Origin: Cydia pomonella
Lineage: Eukaryota > Arthropoda > Insecta > Lepidoptera > Tortricidae
DNA: 64,000 nucleotides
NCBI RefSeq assembly: GCF_033807575.1
Contig: NC_084717.1
Location: forward strand, 7,441,692 to 7,505,691
Direction of reading: 5' to 3'
The position numbers were made by a program, and so were the translations under genes. Below, piece after piece: positions 63,401 to 64,000 of the stretch. Positions within the stretch are counted from its first letter, which is position 1, and every line of letters starts with the position of its first letter. The notes beneath the pieces are model-generated. The model saw only the letters and a list, made by a program, of their open reading frames with translations, made no database searches and was not told the origin of the DNA.

Positions 63401-64000
63401 TATTAATATACCAAATCGTAGCACACCAGAGGTAGTACAAGCGCTTATCAAATATTTTAGTATGTACGGACTTGTCAAGAAAATCAATTGTGATTCAGGT
63501 ACCGAGTTTAATAACGAACTTATAAAAGAGCTGCTAAAACTTTATAAAATCGAGCTACACATAGGTACTCCAAATAGCCCCAGCTCAATGGCAGTGGTCG
63601 AACGATTTCACTCGACGGTTATCGAAATCTATCGTCTAGCTAAATATGAAAGAAGTGATTCAGATGCCGCTTCCGTAATGACCTATGCAATCATGGCATA
63701 CAATAACTCCATCCATTCGGCTACTGGTTTTACACCCTTCGAAATGGTCTTTGGTAATACGGATTCGAATAATGTATTCGATATCGATAGAGAACGAAAT
63801 CTCACGCAAAAACTCTTACAGGACCATAGGAAGAGGTTAAAGGTTTTATACGAATACGTGGCGGAAAAACTTCATAAAGATAAAGCTAAAGTTAGGGAAA
63901 AGAGGGGAGGTGAAGAACCACCGAAAATCAAAGAAGGTGATGATATTTTCATGAAAAATACTAGGACTAGAAAGGCAAAAGATTTACCACGCTTCGAAAA
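60318..64000 (+). CDS. Pol polyprotein of gypsy element 2 (runs off window)
   Basis: Open in the -1 frame relative to Gag from 60318; likely entered by frameshifting, so it has no own start. Order: retropepsin with canonical DTG (60489-60497), reverse transcriptase with VVDYRRLND, FGLKTAPATFQ and YLDD (61737-61748), RNase H (TTDASNFAVGA, TDHRPLAW, NADALSR), an acidic Ser/Glu-rich spacer, then integrase with an HHCC finger (HEGKTCHRG...CEQC) and Asp (63333), Asp (63492), Glu (63600). More than 1,200 codons are open without a stop to base 64000. The 141-codon frame at 62384-62809 on the minus strand is a shadow. Confidence 0.93.
60378..60384 (+). promoter_or_regulatory. -1 ribosomal frameshift site between gag and pol
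   Basis: The heptamer A AAT TTT is in register with the Gag codons (AAT at 60379, TTT at 60382) and inside the 100-nt overlap. It fits the X XXY YYZ rule for -1 slippage and leads directly into the pol frame. I do not see a strong downstream stem, only weak pairing. Confidence 0.6.

Larger units (their letters stand above)
58650..64000 (+). mobile_element. Gypsy element 2 (17.6/errantivirus-like), 5' part
   Basis: Candidate LTR, leader, gag (59326-60417) and pol (60318 to beyond the window). Gag lacks a zinc knuckle, gag and pol overlap by 100 nt in a -1 relation, and the integrase E lies in VVERFHST, all typical of the gypsy/17.6 group. Composition is AT-rich, unlike element 1. Whether env and the 3' LTR follow cannot be seen. 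No stop interrupts the visible frames, so it looks intact. Confidence 0.88.

Noticed and set aside
1..64000. CRISPR arrays, bacterial operons or phage genes
   Set aside because: No regularly spaced repeats, no ribosome-binding-site-linked gene clusters; introns, SINEs and MITEs show a eukaryotic genome.

Overview
The window looks like a piece of an insect genome, most likely a moth or butterfly. It is AT-rich and intron-bearing, packed with short hairpin elements and tRNA-derived SINEs of kinds I recognise as typical of Lepidoptera, and it carries a secreted S1-family digestive-type protease. I see no bacterial operons, CRISPR array or true tRNA/rRNA gene. Family names below are recalled from knowledge of the families; no database search was run.

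Layout. 1-30 kb: gene-poor DNA with many small inverted-repeat elements, a nest of transposons at 20.9-23.3 kb, decayed LINE pieces (3.5, 18.4-18.7, 21.4-22.3 kb) and a 5S-like repeat at 19.8 kb. 30.3-36.0 kb: a complete Ty3/gypsy-type LTR retrotransposon on the + strand (identical 373-bp LTRs as far as I can read, 4-bp target duplication, one 1665-codon gag-pol frame). 36-41.7 kb: SINEs, a perfect 22-bp hairpin and other dispersed repeats. 41.7-48.0 kb: a full-length non-LTR retrotransposon on the - strand with ORF1, ORF2 (endonuclease, reverse transcriptase, RNase H), a GATAA-repeat tail and a candidate 8-bp target duplication. 49.7-56.9 kb: one host gene on the - strand, a five-exon, 294-residue chymotrypsin-like serine protease whose splice phases all close. 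Its introns hold hairpin elements, including a hAT-derived foldback with an exact 8-bp target duplication. 58.2-58.6 kb: a broken nuclease-like tail of another retroelement. 58.65-64.0 kb: the 5' part of a second gypsy element (17.6/errantivirus-like gag and pol joined by a -1 frameshift), running off the window end.

The only supported host gene is the protease. The two large intact elements (gypsy at 30 kb, LINE at 42-48 kb) each encode the enzymes expected for their own mobilisation. The small elements lack such enzymes and presumably depended on proteins supplied from elsewhere. The most unusual signals are the hAT foldback, the LINE whose two ORFs share one frame separated by a single UAA, and the gypsy protease with an Asp-Pro-Ala active-site triplet.
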